Assembly: GCA_012031215.1 (NCBI GenBank)
Contig: JAAUUB010000002.1
Coordinates: 1 to 64,000 of the forward strand
DNA length: 64,000 nt
Source of the DNA: Microscillaceae bacterium
GTDB taxonomy: Bacteria > Bacteroidota > Bacteroidia > Cytophagales > Microscillaceae
Direction of reading: 5' to 3'
Part shown: positions 38,620 through 47,758 of the stretch, in pieces
Position numbering within the stretch: position 1 is the first letter of the stretch
Layout of the letters: every line of letters starts with the position of its first letter
Notes under the pieces: generated by a model
Seen by the model: the letters and a program-made list of their open reading frames with translations, nothing else
Database searches by the model: none
Told to the model about the DNA's origin: nothing
Position numbers and translations under genes: made by a program

Positions 38620-38643
38620 GAGCAAAATCAAAAGCTAAGAAAG

Positions 38644-40095
38644 TCATCCGGCACCACGATAGACCAAATAAAGTGTTGCGACCAGCAAAACAAAAAGGGC
38701 AATTTCAAGCCCTCTTTGCCCGGGCTGAGGCTTTCCAGGAGAAAAGGGCGTGGGGTCTTCGCGGAGCAAACGCCCATAAAGAGGATGGTGCTCCCAGGCC
38801 AAAAGACCCGTGTTTTGCATATCCGCGCCCACCACCTGAGCCGTCGTACGTGGGCGCAAGGTATCATAGCGTTGGGTGCTCGGGTTGAAAAAAACCCATT
38901 CAAAATAGGGGGCCAGTTCAAAACGTCCGGCTACTTTGGGCAAGAGTTGGAACTTAAAAATCTTCCGCCCGGATACACGGTTTTGCCCTCGGTTGATGTA
39001 TTGTTGGATAATGGGCGGATAAATCTCAAATTCCGTGTTGGCGTATAAAACTGGCTCATGGATGGCCGAAATATTCCCTTCGCCTAAGATACGGAACTCA
39101 TAACTAAAGGCTTGCCCGGTGCGCTGTTGGCGATATAAGTCGGATTCATCCAGATAATAATTGCCCACGGCAATCCGGTCGCGCAATGGGTGAGGGGGCA
39201 GTTCACGTACAGTAACCATTTGGGCATTGGAGGCGAAATCTTTGAAAATCAGGAGTGAGTCTTCGGGTAGGTCGGGCGGACGGGCCGGGGAGCGAAACTG
39301 GTTTTGCACCCGAAGCCGAAGGCTAACCGTTGGAAAACGAACTGGCTCGATATTGAGCGGGAAAAAAGAAGCCTGATAAAGCAGAAACTGAAAGTAAATC
39401 CGGCCGTTGATTTCCAGGCGGAGGGGTTCGCCAAGTTCACTGATTTCAAAATTTTCTTCCCAGCAATTTTTGGGTTTAAGCTGTCGAGCCAGGGCTTCTA
39501 CTTGCTTTCCCAACTCCCAAAATTTCATCGGGGCCTGGTTTTCTTCGGCTACGTAGAAGGCCAGCATCGCATTAAAGCCTTCGCCCACGAAAACCTCGGT
39601 TTTGTTGACAATCAGGCCCAGAAAAGCCTGCTCCTGGCGCGAAATCAGTTCCTGAGTCTCCTCCCGCAAAAACAAATCCTGGTAAGTCAAATCCAATAGC
39701 TCGCCTTTTTTTTCATCAAAAGGCCCTACCTGAATGGTAAGCCCCTCGAAGTCGTAAGTTTTACCATTTATACGAAGGCTAAAATTGGGCAAACGAAAAC
39801 TTCCTTCCCGGCTGGGGTGATAGACCTTGGTTTTGATATAATGTGTAATGTTTTTGCCCTCGAAATTGCTGGTAGAGGTGCTGGAAACAAAATCGCGTAG
39901 CTTCTTGAATCCTTCAATATCGGGAAAATAACCCAGTTGGTCCAGGGGTTCCCCTTCCGATTCAACAGAAATGGTAAAGGCTTCGTTGAGCGAAATCCGG
40001 GACGGGCCATAGTCGAGCCGGATGTTTTGGCTAAGCCCCGAGGCAAGCCCTGTCCAGAGGAAAAAATTTAAGAAAAAGAAACTTTTTTTAAACAT
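38644..40095 (-). CDS. BatD-like membrane protein
   Basis: 483 residues. A signal sequence (FFFLNFFLWTGLASGLSQ) starts a long beta-rich extracytoplasmic region: DYGPSRISLNEAFTISVE, a block VSSTSTSNFEGKNITHYI, then KVYHPSREGSFRLPNFSLRI. A single C-terminal membrane helix (IALFVLLVATLYLVY) follows. This matches the BatD (aerotolerance / oxygen tolerance) family common in Bacteroidota, but BatA, BatB and BatC are not beside it. It lies 24 bases upstream of rsmH on the same strand. Function unproven. Confidence 0.75.
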   Translation of the reverse strand: MFKKSFFFLNFFLWTGLASGLSQNIRLDYGPSRISLNEAFTISVESEGEPLDQLGYFPDIEGFKKLRDFVSSTSTSNFEGKNITHYIKTKVYHPSREGSFRLPNFSLRINGKTYDFEGLTIQVGPFDEKKGELLDLTYQDLFLREETQELISRQEQAFLGLIVNKTEVFVGEGFNAMLAFYVAEENQAPMKFWELGKQVEALARQLKPKNCWEENFEISELGEPLRLEINGRIYFQFLLYQASFFPLNIEPVRFPTVSLRLRVQNQFRSPARPPDLPEDSLLIFKDFASNAQMVTVRELPPHPLRDRIAVGNYYLDESDLYRQQRTGQAFSYEFRILGEGNISAIHEPVLYANTEFEIYPPIIQQYINRGQNRVSGRKIFKFQLLPKVAGRFELAPYFEWVFFNPSTQRYDTLRPRTTAQVVGADMQNTGLLAWEHHPLYGRLLREDPTPFSPGKPQPGQRGLEIALFVLLVATLYLVYRGAG

Positions 40096-40113
40096 TATTT
40101 GCAAATAATCCAA

Positions 40114-40460
40114 AAAAATATTAGATTTGTTTAAAAATAGTCAGGGATTTATAAATCCAACAAAATACCTGAAAAGCGTATCAAAAGGTCTTTTAACTAT
40201 TTCTGGCAAACCAGCCCGAAAAACAAAGCTAAACAAAAAAGGTCAAACCTAATAAGTGCGTATGACATGAAACTAAAATATGACATTTTAAGGTTTCTTT
40301 GAGGAACCCTCGCCCACAAACCCAGGCAAGGATTTATTGTAAAAAATTATATTCTTTTTTTTAGATTTTTTTCAGAACTTAATGCATGTTTTCACCGAAA
40401 CACAAACAGCAAAAATTTGATTATTTTTTTACTTAACTAATTTTTTGTAAACTTAAATTT
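40114..40460. other. AT-rich intergenic region
   Basis: 347 bases between divergent genes, very AT-rich with many A and T runs. Possible promoter of the small gene on the plus strand: TTTG at 40416-40419, 18 bases, TAATTTTT at 40438-40445. No RNA gene or open frame of note was recognised. Confidence 0.5.
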
Positions 40461-40463
40461 TTG

Positions 40464-40667
40464 ATGATTATGTTGGAGTACGTCAAAGTAATCTTGCAAA
40501 AGGTGAGCTTCGACTTAAAGCTTTTTGAGAAAGAACTGCGGAAGTCCATTTCCCGGTATTTGCAACCCACCGAGGTTGAATCACTCAAAAAATGGTGTTA
40601 TGACAATTTTAGGCACTCCAAAATCCACACCTCCGTATTAGACGAATGTTTTGAGTTGACTTACTGA
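40464..40667 (+). CDS. Small conserved-looking protein of unknown function
   Basis: 67 residues from ATG 40464 (ATG 40470 is also possible). Helical and charged: [19 protein letters not shown], then [20 protein letters not shown] and KWCYDNFR. It has no membrane segment. The composition and even codon use look like a real gene, and it follows a long AT-rich leader with a possible promoter. Its end overlaps the end of the convergent queG gene by 7 bases. I do not recognise a named family. Confidence 0.65.
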   Translation: MIMLEYVKVILQKVSFDLKLFEKELRKSISRYLQPTEVESLKKWCYDNFRHSKIHTSVLDECFELTY

Positions 40668-41635
40668 TCCCCTTCGGGCTTTGCTTGCGTAGAAGAAGCA
40701 GGTGAGGGCTTGCCAACAAACTGAATGTTGCGTTGCAGGCCCTTTAATTTTGTGCGCTGCACCGCCGACCGCCGAAACAAAGCCTTGAACACCTCTCCCG
40801 TAATTTCTTCCCACTCTTTTTTACGCATTTGGCGCAGTGCTTCCGGCGGTTCAAAAGCGGCCTCCTGATGAGGATAAGCAAAGCGATTCCAGGGGCAGAC
40901 ATCCTGGCAAATATCACAGCCAAAAATCCAATCTTCAAACTGCCCCTGCACCGAAGGCGGAATTTCTTCCCTCAGCTCAATGGTAAAATAGGCAATGCAT
41001 TTACTCCCATCCACCCAGTAGGGCATCGGAATAGCCCCCGTAGGACAAGCATCCATACAGCGGGTGCAGGTGCCGCAATAATCGCCGACCGGATTGTCGG
41101 GCACAAGCTCGATGTCCAATATCAATTCGCCAATAAAAAAGAAACTGCCCATTTGCCGGTTGAGCAGATTGCTGTGCTTGCCTAGCCAGCCCAAACCACT
41201 GCGAGCTGCCCAGGCTTTGTCCATTACCGGGGCCGAATCAACAAAAGCTCGACCATGAATTTCCCCTATTTCTTCCTGCAAAAAGGCCAGCAGCAATTTG
41301 AGCTTGTCTTTTATTACAAAGTGATAATCTTCGCCATAGGCATATTTCGAGATTTTGTAGTTATCCTGACTAGGCAAAGGCTCGGATGGATAATAATTGA
41401 GCAATACACTGACTACGGATTGGGCCCCTTCCACCAAGCGGCGCGGGTCGAGTCGTTTGTCAAAGTGTTGGGCCATATAAGCCATCTTCCCGTGTTGCTC
41501 GGTGTTAAGCCATTTTTCCAGCCGGGGGGCTTCTTCTTCTAAAAACTCTGCTTTTGAAATGCCGCAGTAGTCAAAGCCTAGTTCGCGGGCTTTTTGCTTC
41601 AAAATTTGAGTATGCCGGTGGGCCTGGGTATTCAT
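40661..41635 (-). CDS. queG: Epoxyqueuosine reductase
   Basis: 324 residues from ATG 41635. Cobalamin-dependent iron-sulfur enzyme of the last step of queuosine tRNA modification. Shown by [17 protein letters not shown] near the start, [20 protein letters not shown] near residue 130, and two 4Fe-4S motifs, [16 protein letters not shown] near residue 188 and [11 protein letters not shown] near residue 239. Cytosolic. It ends in a convergent overlap with the small gene. Confidence 0.94.
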   Translation of the reverse strand: MNTQAHRHTQILKQKARELGFDYCGISKAEFLEEEAPRLEKWLNTEQHGKMAYMAQHFDKRLDPRRLVEGAQSVVSVLLNYYPSEPLPSQDNYKISKYAYGEDYHFVIKDKLKLLLAFLQEEIGEIHGRAFVDSAPVMDKAWAARSGLGWLGKHSNLLNRQMGSFFFIGELILDIELVPDNPVGDYCGTCTRCMDACPTGAIPMPYWVDGSKCIAYFTIELREEIPPSVQGQFEDWIFGCDICQDVCPWNRFAYPHQEAAFEPPEALRQMRKKEWEEITGEVFKALFRRSAVQRTKLKGLQRNIQFVGKPSPASSTQAKPEGDQ

Positions 41636-41823
41636 GTGCACGAGACTTGGTGAAGGCCTAAGATGCAAAAAAATTTTTGGAAGAAAGGCCTTTTTCTCCT
41701 AAAGAAAGGGGATATATCTGTCGGCTTTTTTTATTTGACAAAGCCAAATACTGCAAAAAAAAATCTCAAACCCCGCATTGGCATTCTGAAGAAAATCCTT
41801 AAATTAATGCCATACCACAGAAA

Positions 41824-43353
41824 ATGATGAACCCAGGGCCGCAATATCTAGAACTATGGGACAATATCCCCACTGCACTGCTCTTGCTCGATACAGAGGG
41901 CCACATTCAGTATTTTAACCAGGCCTTTGAGTCGCAGTTTCTGGAGAGCCCCTCATTCAAAGGACTAAAACTCGCCCAGGTTTTTGAAATATATGGCTAT
42001 CCCACCCAGGAAGCCATGCTGGACAAAATTCAGCGATTGAAAAGTGGTCGGCTCAGAGGGAAACGCCAGGGCTACTATTATGATTTTCACTTTTGCCCAG
42101 CGCGGCCAATGGCCCAGGGCAGTATATTGATGGGCATTAGCCTGCCGCAAACCAGCACAGGAGGAGTTTTTTCGGAGGAAGCGCAGGGCAAACTACGGCT
42201 TTTTGAATCAGTAATGCTAAATTCCAAAGATGCCATTCTGGTAACCGAAGCCGAGCCAAGTCATTTTCCGGGCCCCCGCATCCGCTACGTCAATCCGGCC
42301 TTTACCCAAACCACAGGCTACCAGGCCGCAGAGGTGATAGGCAAAACCCCCCGGCTCTTACAAGGCCCGGAAACCCAAGCCACCGAATTGGCTAAAATCA
42401 GGAGGGCTATTCAACAATGGCAAGCTGCCGAAGTAGAACTTATTAACTATCGAAAAGACGGCACGCCTTTTTGGGTAAATTTTATCATTGTGCCAGTCAA
42501 AGATAAAACGGGTTGGTTCAGCCACTGGGTTTCGGTGCAACGCGATGTAAGCGAACGCAAAAAGCAGGAAAAACAGTTTCTCCAACTCAAACAGGCCAAT
42601 GCCCGGGCCGTCATTGAAGGCCAGGAGCTGGAACGCAAGCGATTTTCCCGAGAACTGCACGACAGCATCGGGCAAATGCTTTCTACACTCTCGTTACATT
42701 TCCAGGCCATTGAGCAAAAGTCTGAACAGCACCGAGGCCTGCCCGAGTGGCTTATGCCTGCTTTGCAGCAAGCCAAGTTACTGCTTTCTAATACCGTTCA
42801 GGAAGTGAAAGAAATCTCTAAAAACCTGATGCCTAAGATTCTGACCGATTATGGGCTGCCCAAAGCCTTGCGCCAACTGCAAATAGAATTGATGGCCAGC
42901 AATTCGGTGCTGATAGAATTGGACATCGTCTGCCAACAAGACCGTTATGCCGAACATCTCGAGGTGGCTCTTTTTCGGGTAGCCCAAGAAGCCCTCCATA
43001 ATGCCCTCAAACATGCCCAGCCTACCCATATCACTCTCCAACTGAGCGACCACCACGACAAACTACAGCTCCTGGTAGAAGACAATGGCCCAGGCTTTTG
43101 GCTTGGAGACAAAGCCCGGCAAGGACTTGGGCTGCGCAATATGGAAGAGCGCATTTTGCTGCTCAACGGAAACTTTGAAATTGATACTCAAGTAGGTCGG
43201 GGAACTTGCGTAGTGGCCGAGGTTCCTCTACCCAAAACCCTGAAGCCATTGATACCCTTTCCAAGAGGCCAAACTGAGGGCCGGGTTGCTGAACCTTTTA
43301 GAAAAAGATTTCGTTTTTACTCCAATGTTAACTTAATATTAATTTATTATTAA
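41824..43353 (+). CDS. PAS-domain sensor histidine kinase (HisKA_3 / NarL-type)
   Basis: 509 residues, no membrane segment, so probably cytosolic. Two PAS units: about 8-110 (LLLDTEGHIQYFNQAFE) and about 130-255 (YVNPAFTQTTGYQAAEVIGK and RDVSERKKQ). The dimerisation and phosphoacceptor H-box is ERKRFSRELHDSIGQMLSTL near residue 262, of the HisKA_3 type. The ATPase domain (about 385-475) has HNALKHA-type N-box, DNGPGFWLG and GLGLRNMEERI. Known for the family: it phosphorylates a LuxR-type response regulator; none is visible nearby. The next gene starts 13 bases downstream. Confidence 0.9.
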   Translation: MMNPGPQYLELWDNIPTALLLLDTEGHIQYFNQAFESQFLESPSFKGLKLAQVFEIYGYPTQEAMLDKIQRLKSGRLRGKRQGYYYDFHFCPARPMAQGSILMGISLPQTSTGGVFSEEAQGKLRLFESVMLNSKDAILVTEAEPSHFPGPRIRYVNPAFTQTTGYQAAEVIGKTPRLLQGPETQATELAKIRRAIQQWQAAEVELINYRKDGTPFWVNFIIVPVKDKTGWFSHWVSVQRDVSERKKQEKQFLQLKQANARAVIEGQELERKRFSRELHDSIGQMLSTLSLHFQAIEQKSEQHRGLPEWLMPALQQAKLLLSNTVQEVKEISKNLMPKILTDYGLPKALRQLQIELMASNSVLIELDIVCQQDRYAEHLEVALFRVAQEALHNALKHAQPTHITLQLSDHHDKLQLLVEDNGPGFWLGDKARQGLGLRNMEERILLLNGNFEIDTQVGRGTCVVAEVPLPKTLKPLIPFPRGQTEGRVAEPFRKRFRFYSNVNLILIYY

Positions 43354-43365
43354 ATTTTAAAAACA

Positions 43366-44115
43366 ATGCAATACAGACCTTACCTGCTTATCCTTTGCCA
43401 GTGGCTCCTCAGTGCCGCCCTCAATGCCCAGGAAAATCAGCCTTCCGGGGCAGATTCCTGGGCACTAGGCCGGGACGGCCCCTTTTTCTTTTGGCAGGAT
43501 TCCTCGAGCGCGCAAACCCGCCCTACCGAGGCCCTGCAGCAATATCTGGATGCGCTTCAGGCCAAATGGGGCGACCAAAAACCGGATAAGGCCCTGGCCC
43601 GCCGGCTGTTCTTCAAAGTATCGGGCGATTATTTAAAGAATTACGCGCAGTTTACCAGCCTTTTGGAAGTTTTAGACCAACAAAGTTTTGATTGCGTCAG
43701 TGGTTCGGCTTTGCTGGGGCTGGCGTATGCCTACTGGGGCTTTGCGCCGGAAATTCACGAAACAGCCACCCACGTCTATATCCTTCTTCACTTTTGCGAA
43801 CAGGACCGGGTGCTGGTAGAATCGACGGCGGGGCAGATGGGCTTCATAGATGCCGAGGCCGACATAGACCGGGCCCGGGCCGTCTTTCAGGGTGAAGTGT
43901 TACGAATCGGCCGTCAGTCATTTCGTTTTGACCGCCAGGTTGACCTGAGGCAGTTGGCGGGCCTGCAATATTATAACCTAGGGGTCGCCACTTATAACCA
44001 GGGGCAGCTTTTGTACGCCCAAAGGTATTTGCAAATGGCACTCGAGCTATACCCCGAAGACCGCATCCAAGCCCTGCAAGCACTTTGCCAGGCGCGGCTG
44101 GCTTTTCAGCCTTAG
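43366..44115 (+). CDS. Transglutaminase-like exported protein with C-terminal TPR-like helices
   Basis: 249 residues. A short signal peptide ([16 protein letters not shown]) is followed by a region with a likely Cys-His-acid triad: C110 in [16 protein letters not shown]136 in [10 protein letters not shown] and E152 in [11 protein letters not shown], the spacing of transglutaminase-like (SirB1-type) domains. The C-terminus (about 195-249) looks like a TPR pair ([20 protein letters not shown]). It follows the histidine kinase gene by 13 bases, so the two are probably cotranscribed. Peptidase or structural role cannot be told. Confidence 0.55.
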   Translation: MQYRPYLLILCQWLLSAALNAQENQPSGADSWALGRDGPFFFWQDSSSAQTRPTEALQQYLDALQAKWGDQKPDKALARRLFFKVSGDYLKNYAQFTSLLEVLDQQSFDCVSGSALLGLAYAYWGFAPEIHETATHVYILLHFCEQDRVLVESTAGQMGFIDAEADIDRARAVFQGEVLRIGRQSFRFDRQVDLRQLAGLQYYNLGVATYNQGQLLYAQRYLQMALELYPEDRIQALQALCQARLAFQP

Positions 44116-44182
44116 GCTTAGCCGAAAAATCGGATTTTTGCGCCTATTTTTGCCTAAAATACCGACTCTTGCCTGGAAAAAC

Positions 44183-45390
44183 ATGCGCAAACCCGACTTT
44201 GACATCCTTATTATAGGCGGCGGCATCGTAGGATTGGCCACCGCTTTTGTGCTTAAAAACCAAAAACCCACGCTGAAAATTGCCGTCCTGGACAAGGAAC
44301 AAGACATAGCCCGTCACCAGACCGGGCACAATAGCGGGGTCATTCACTCGGGCATTTATTACAAACCAGGTAGCCTGAAAGCCCAAAATTGCCTGCGGGG
44401 CTATCAGCAACTGGTGGAGTTTTGCCAGAAAGAGGAAATTCCTTTTGAGCTATGCGGCAAGATTATCGTGCTACTGCCTCCGAAGAAATCCCGGCCCTGA
44501 AAAATATTTTTGAGCGGGGCCACGCCAATGGCCTGAATGGCTTGCGCTGGCTCCATCAATCCCAAATTGCGGAATATGAGCCTCATGTGCAGGGGCTGGC
44601 GGCGGTCTATGTGCCCCAAACCGGGATTGTGGATTATACCGAGGTAAGCCGCCGCTATGCCCAGCACTTTCAGGAAAAAGAGGGCCAATTGCTTCTTGGC
44701 GAAAGGGTGCTGGACATCCAGGCACAGGGCACACAGAGCCGGGTGATTACGACCCAAAGAGCTTATACGACCCGCCTGGTCATCAACTGTGCCGGGCTTT
44801 ATTCCGATAAAATCGCCCGTCTTACTTATCCATCCATAAGTGTAAAAATTGTGCCTTTCCGGGGCGAATATTATGAGCTGGTGCCAGAAAAGCAAGACCT
44901 GGTGCGCAACCTGGTCTATCCAGTGCCCAATCCTAATTTTCCATTCCTGGGTGTTCATTTCACCCGGATGATAGGCGGCGGGGTTGAGGCCGGGCCCAAT
45001 GCGGTTTTTGCTTTTCGGCGCGAGGGCTATCGCAAAACCGATATCCACCTGCCTGAGCTTTGGGAGGCCCTCACCTGGCCAGGTTTTCAAAAAGTAGCCC
45101 GGCGCTACTGGCAAATTGGCCTGGGCGAAATGTATCGTTCTTTTTCAAAGGCGGCTTTTGTGCGAGCCTTGCAAAAACTGATTCCGGCGGTACAAAGTGC
45201 CGACCTCCTCCCGGCGGGGGCCGGCGTGCGCGCCCAAGCCTGCGACCGCGAAGGCGGCCTCTTAGATGATTTTGCCATCATTGCCCACGAACCAGCCATT
45301 CACGTACTCAATGCCCCTTCGCCCGCCGCCACTTCTTCGCTTTCTATTGGCGAAACCCTGGCCCAGATGGCCTTGCAGCGCAACTTATGA
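44183..45390 (+). CDS. lhgO: L-2-hydroxyglutarate oxidase (frameshifted)
   Basis: About 403 residues from ATG 44183. FAD-binding [18 protein letters not shown] at the start and the family motif [18 protein letters not shown] near residue 48 are diagnostic. The frame breaks near 44470; one added G gives [16 protein letters not shown] and joins the second half, which has [20 protein letters not shown] and [12 protein letters not shown]. It oxidises L-2-hydroxyglutarate to 2-oxoglutarate, probably feeding the respiratory chain. Its end overlaps the end of the convergent DinB gene by 6 bases. Confidence 0.9.
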
Positions 45391-45849
45391 GTGGGGAAGA
45401 CGAGCCTTGCGCCGAAAAAAGATATAATCCGTTGCCAGCGGAGAAATTCCTGCCTGGCGCAACTGAGTCGAAATCTGCGCCCGGTGGTGGGTAGAATGGT
45501 TCACGATGTGAAACAAAATATCGCGAACCGTATTGCGAAAAGGCTCTCCTTTGGAAGTTTGGTAGTCAATTACCCGGTTGAATTCGTATTTGGCCATTGC
45601 TTTGAGGGTGTTGGCGTAGTTGTCGCGGTCCATTTGCAGACACCGAAGCAGGGGATGAACCTCAAAAACCTTTACTTCTGGCGTGTGCCCCAGGAGGCGG
45701 GCATTCCAGGTATGATGGGCATTGATAAGGTGGGCAAACAAAGGCAAGGCCTCCGTAAGCAGTTCCTCCCGTGCCTGGCCCAGTTGTTCCCCGATAGCCT
45801 GGTTGAAATGATGCTGATACGCAAATAAATCAGTAAATAGGTCTTGCAT
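45385..45849 (-). CDS. DinB family protein
   Basis: 154 residues, a four-helix-bundle putative metal enzyme. Begins LFTDLFAYQHHFNQAIGEQL, with the metal histidines in LINAHHTWNARLLG near residue 43 and ILFHIVNHSTHHRAQI near residue 120. Family members act as thiol-dependent transferases or are of unknown role. Convergent with lhgO. Confidence 0.88.
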   Translation of the reverse strand: MQDLFTDLFAYQHHFNQAIGEQLGQAREELLTEALPLFAHLINAHHTWNARLLGHTPEVKVFEVHPLLRCLQMDRDNYANTLKAMAKYEFNRVIDYQTSKGEPFRNTVRDILFHIVNHSTHHRAQISTQLRQAGISPLATDYIFFRRKARLPHS

Positions 45850-45943
45850 AAATCAAAAGGTTTAAAATCAAGCAAGTATTTTATTTTTTTCAAGAAAAAA
45901 CAGGCACGCTAAGAACGCATTGCGTAACAATAGCCTAAAAATA

Positions 45944-46405
45944 TCAGGATTCAGAATCATATCCTTGAAGATGATCATCCAATGACCAAATTCGCACAGA
46001 AAAAGCAGGATAACGATCTTTTTGCATTTCCCACTCTTTGATGATAGTAAAGTCAGTAAAACTAATTCCTTTAGCAGCATCGTCTGGAAAATCTTGTATC
46101 CATTCTTGAATAATTTCTGCATCTGGAAATTGAAGTGCCCGAAAAGGGGCTTCTTGAGCCAAAACACTTAAAACAAGTTTGCTGAAAATTTTGGCAAACT
46201 CAAACCTTAGGTTTCCTTTTAATTTTGCTAGGTGGTTGCCAGTTTCGACGAAAGTAGCATAAGGAATTAAAAAAGTATCTCCATTTTTTATGCGTTCCTC
46301 AAAATCCTTGATAACCTTTTCGTAATCTTGGTTGAAATCCGGGAAGTTAAGAATGTTGACTAATATGGAGGTATCAATCAGCCAAAGTATGGGTTTTGGG
46401 GGCAT
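45944..46405 (-). CDS. PIN-domain nuclease partner of the AAA ATPase
   Basis: 153 residues. The four acidic positions of a PIN RNase fit well: D11 in WLIDTSILVNIL, E54 in FVETGNHLA, D118 in SFTDFTIIKEW and D143/D144 in IWSLDDHL. It follows the ATPase gene by 12 bases on the same strand and shares its low GC content, unlike the flanking metabolic genes. No small antitoxin gene is present, so the partner ATPase may provide the control. Inference: RNA-cutting effector of a two-gene defence or toxin module. Confidence 0.7.
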   Translation of the reverse strand: MPPKPILWLIDTSILVNILNFPDFNQDYEKVIKDFEERIKNGDTFLIPYATFVETGNHLAKLKGNLRFEFAKIFSKLVLSVLAQEAPFRALQFPDAEIIQEWIQDFPDDAAKGISFTDFTIIKEWEMQKDRYPAFSVRIWSLDDHLQGYDSES

Positions 46406-46417
46406 TTATTTACAGGA

Positions 46418-47707
46418 TTATTTTAAGCCGTGTAACCATTCCAAAGCCTGTTCAACTTTCTTTTCCTTTGAGAGAGGATTTTTTACAAACTTATCAATTA
46501 AGCCTTGGGTTAATAATTCACCGATTGTTCCCTGCGAAAGCAAAGCCGGGTAGTCGGCAATTTCTGATAAATTGGTCAGACAACTAGACCCATCATTTTT
46601 ATCACGATAGCAAAAAGTAATGGTAGGCACAACTTCCCAGGGTAGGGCATCCAACAAGGCCGGATTATGACTACTAATCAACAGGCTTAGTTCTCGTTCC
46701 TGCGTAATTTGGTAGATAGAAGATAATAAGTGCTTGGCACGACTGGGGTGTATGCCATTGTCCAATTCCTCAATTACTACTATGCTTCCTCTGGGAGCAG
46801 ATAACAAGGCGGCGGCAATGGCTAGGATACGCAGTGTACCATCAGAGAGTAGTCCAGCATCAATCTTACGTTCTTGATTCCCAAACATCTCAATCAAAAC
46901 AATCATTACTTCATTTTTAGGGCCTCTCAAAAAATCAAGTGACTGAATATCTTGTTCTGGCAAACTTTTTACAAAATCAAGCAAACGGTTCTTTACAGCC
47001 TCGTTTTGAGACCAAATATGATGTAAAACAGCCGAGAGATTGCGACCATTGGATTCAATTCTATTGTCGGTGAGGAAGCTGTAGCCACGCATCTGCTGAG
47101 GCTGTGGGTCGATAAAAATTACCTCTGCCAGGTTTTTTTCAATCTCTTTACCAATCCAAGGAATAAGTTGTTGGGCTTTTTCATGATTTTTATCAAAGTA
47201 AACCGGGCTTTGTAATTGTAGAAAAGCAGGTTGTTGGTCACTTATTGTAAGATGAGGCTTCTTGCCCCCTTTTTTGAAATTATTGTATTTTATCTTGGCA
47301 TCTGTTGATGAACCCACGGAAGCAGCCACAGTTTCGTATAATAAGACATCTTCATAAAAGCATTTTTCTTGGCAAAAATGGAGATCTCCACCTTCTCGTA
47401 GCTCTAATGTCGAGGAGAATTGGACTCTCTTCTGCTCAAAGGCCAACTGGCAAGACAAGCTAAACTTCTCTTGTCCAAATCTTGCTAAATCAGGGATTTG
47501 TCCCCGGATTACCTGGTTGCTTTGGTTGATAGTATATTGCAAAGAGGATAGTTTATGACCTTGAGCGAGCCAACTTAAAAGCCGAATTGCTTCAAAAGCA
47601 TTAGACTTGCCTGAGGCATTGGCTCCTACAATCACTGTGATAGGTGAAAAATGTAAGGTAGCCTTTGCATAACTCTTGAAATTGGTGAGTGTAAGCGATT
47701 TAATCAT
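46418..47707 (-). CDS. AAA/ABC-type ATPase (AAA_21, OLD/RecF-like)
   Basis: 429 residues. N-terminal SLTLTNFKSYAKA and Walker A GANASGKS at 28-35. The ABC-type signature LLSDGTLRILAIA lies near residue 282, with Walker B IVVIEELDNGIHP near residue 306, then a D-loop and the H-loop LISSHNPALLDAL. The middle insert (about 85-265) is variable and may sense the trigger. There is no TOPRIM domain at the C-terminus, so it is not a classic OLD nuclease. The AT-rich gene pair is inserted between DinB and a carboxylase gene, suggesting transfer. Confidence 0.88.
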   Translation of the reverse strand: MIKSLTLTNFKSYAKATLHFSPITVIVGANASGKSNAFEAIRLLSWLAQGHKLSSLQYTINQSNQVIRGQIPDLARFGQEKFSLSCQLAFEQKRVQFSSTLELREGGDLHFCQEKCFYEDVLLYETVAASVGSSTDAKIKYNNFKKGGKKPHLTISDQQPAFLQLQSPVYFDKNHEKAQQLIPWIGKEIEKNLAEVIFIDPQPQQMRGYSFLTDNRIESNGRNLSAVLHHIWSQNEAVKNRLLDFVKSLPEQDIQSLDFLRGPKNEVMIVLIEMFGNQERKIDAGLLSDGTLRILAIAAALLSAPRGSIVVIEELDNGIHPSRAKHLLSSIYQITQERELSLLISSHNPALLDALPWEVVPTITFCYRDKNDGSSCLTNLSEIADYPALLSQGTIGELLTQGLIDKFVKNPLSKEKKVEQALEWLHGLK

Positions 47708-47758
47708 GGTTTTGAAGTAATACCTTAAAATGGTTTATTCTAGTTGATGTATCCATCA

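Noticed and set aside
45944-47707. AAA ATPase pair as PARIS, Gabija or OLD nuclease
   Set aside because: The ATPase has no TOPRIM end and the partner is a PIN protein, not a TOPRIM, HNH or UvrD-like protein.
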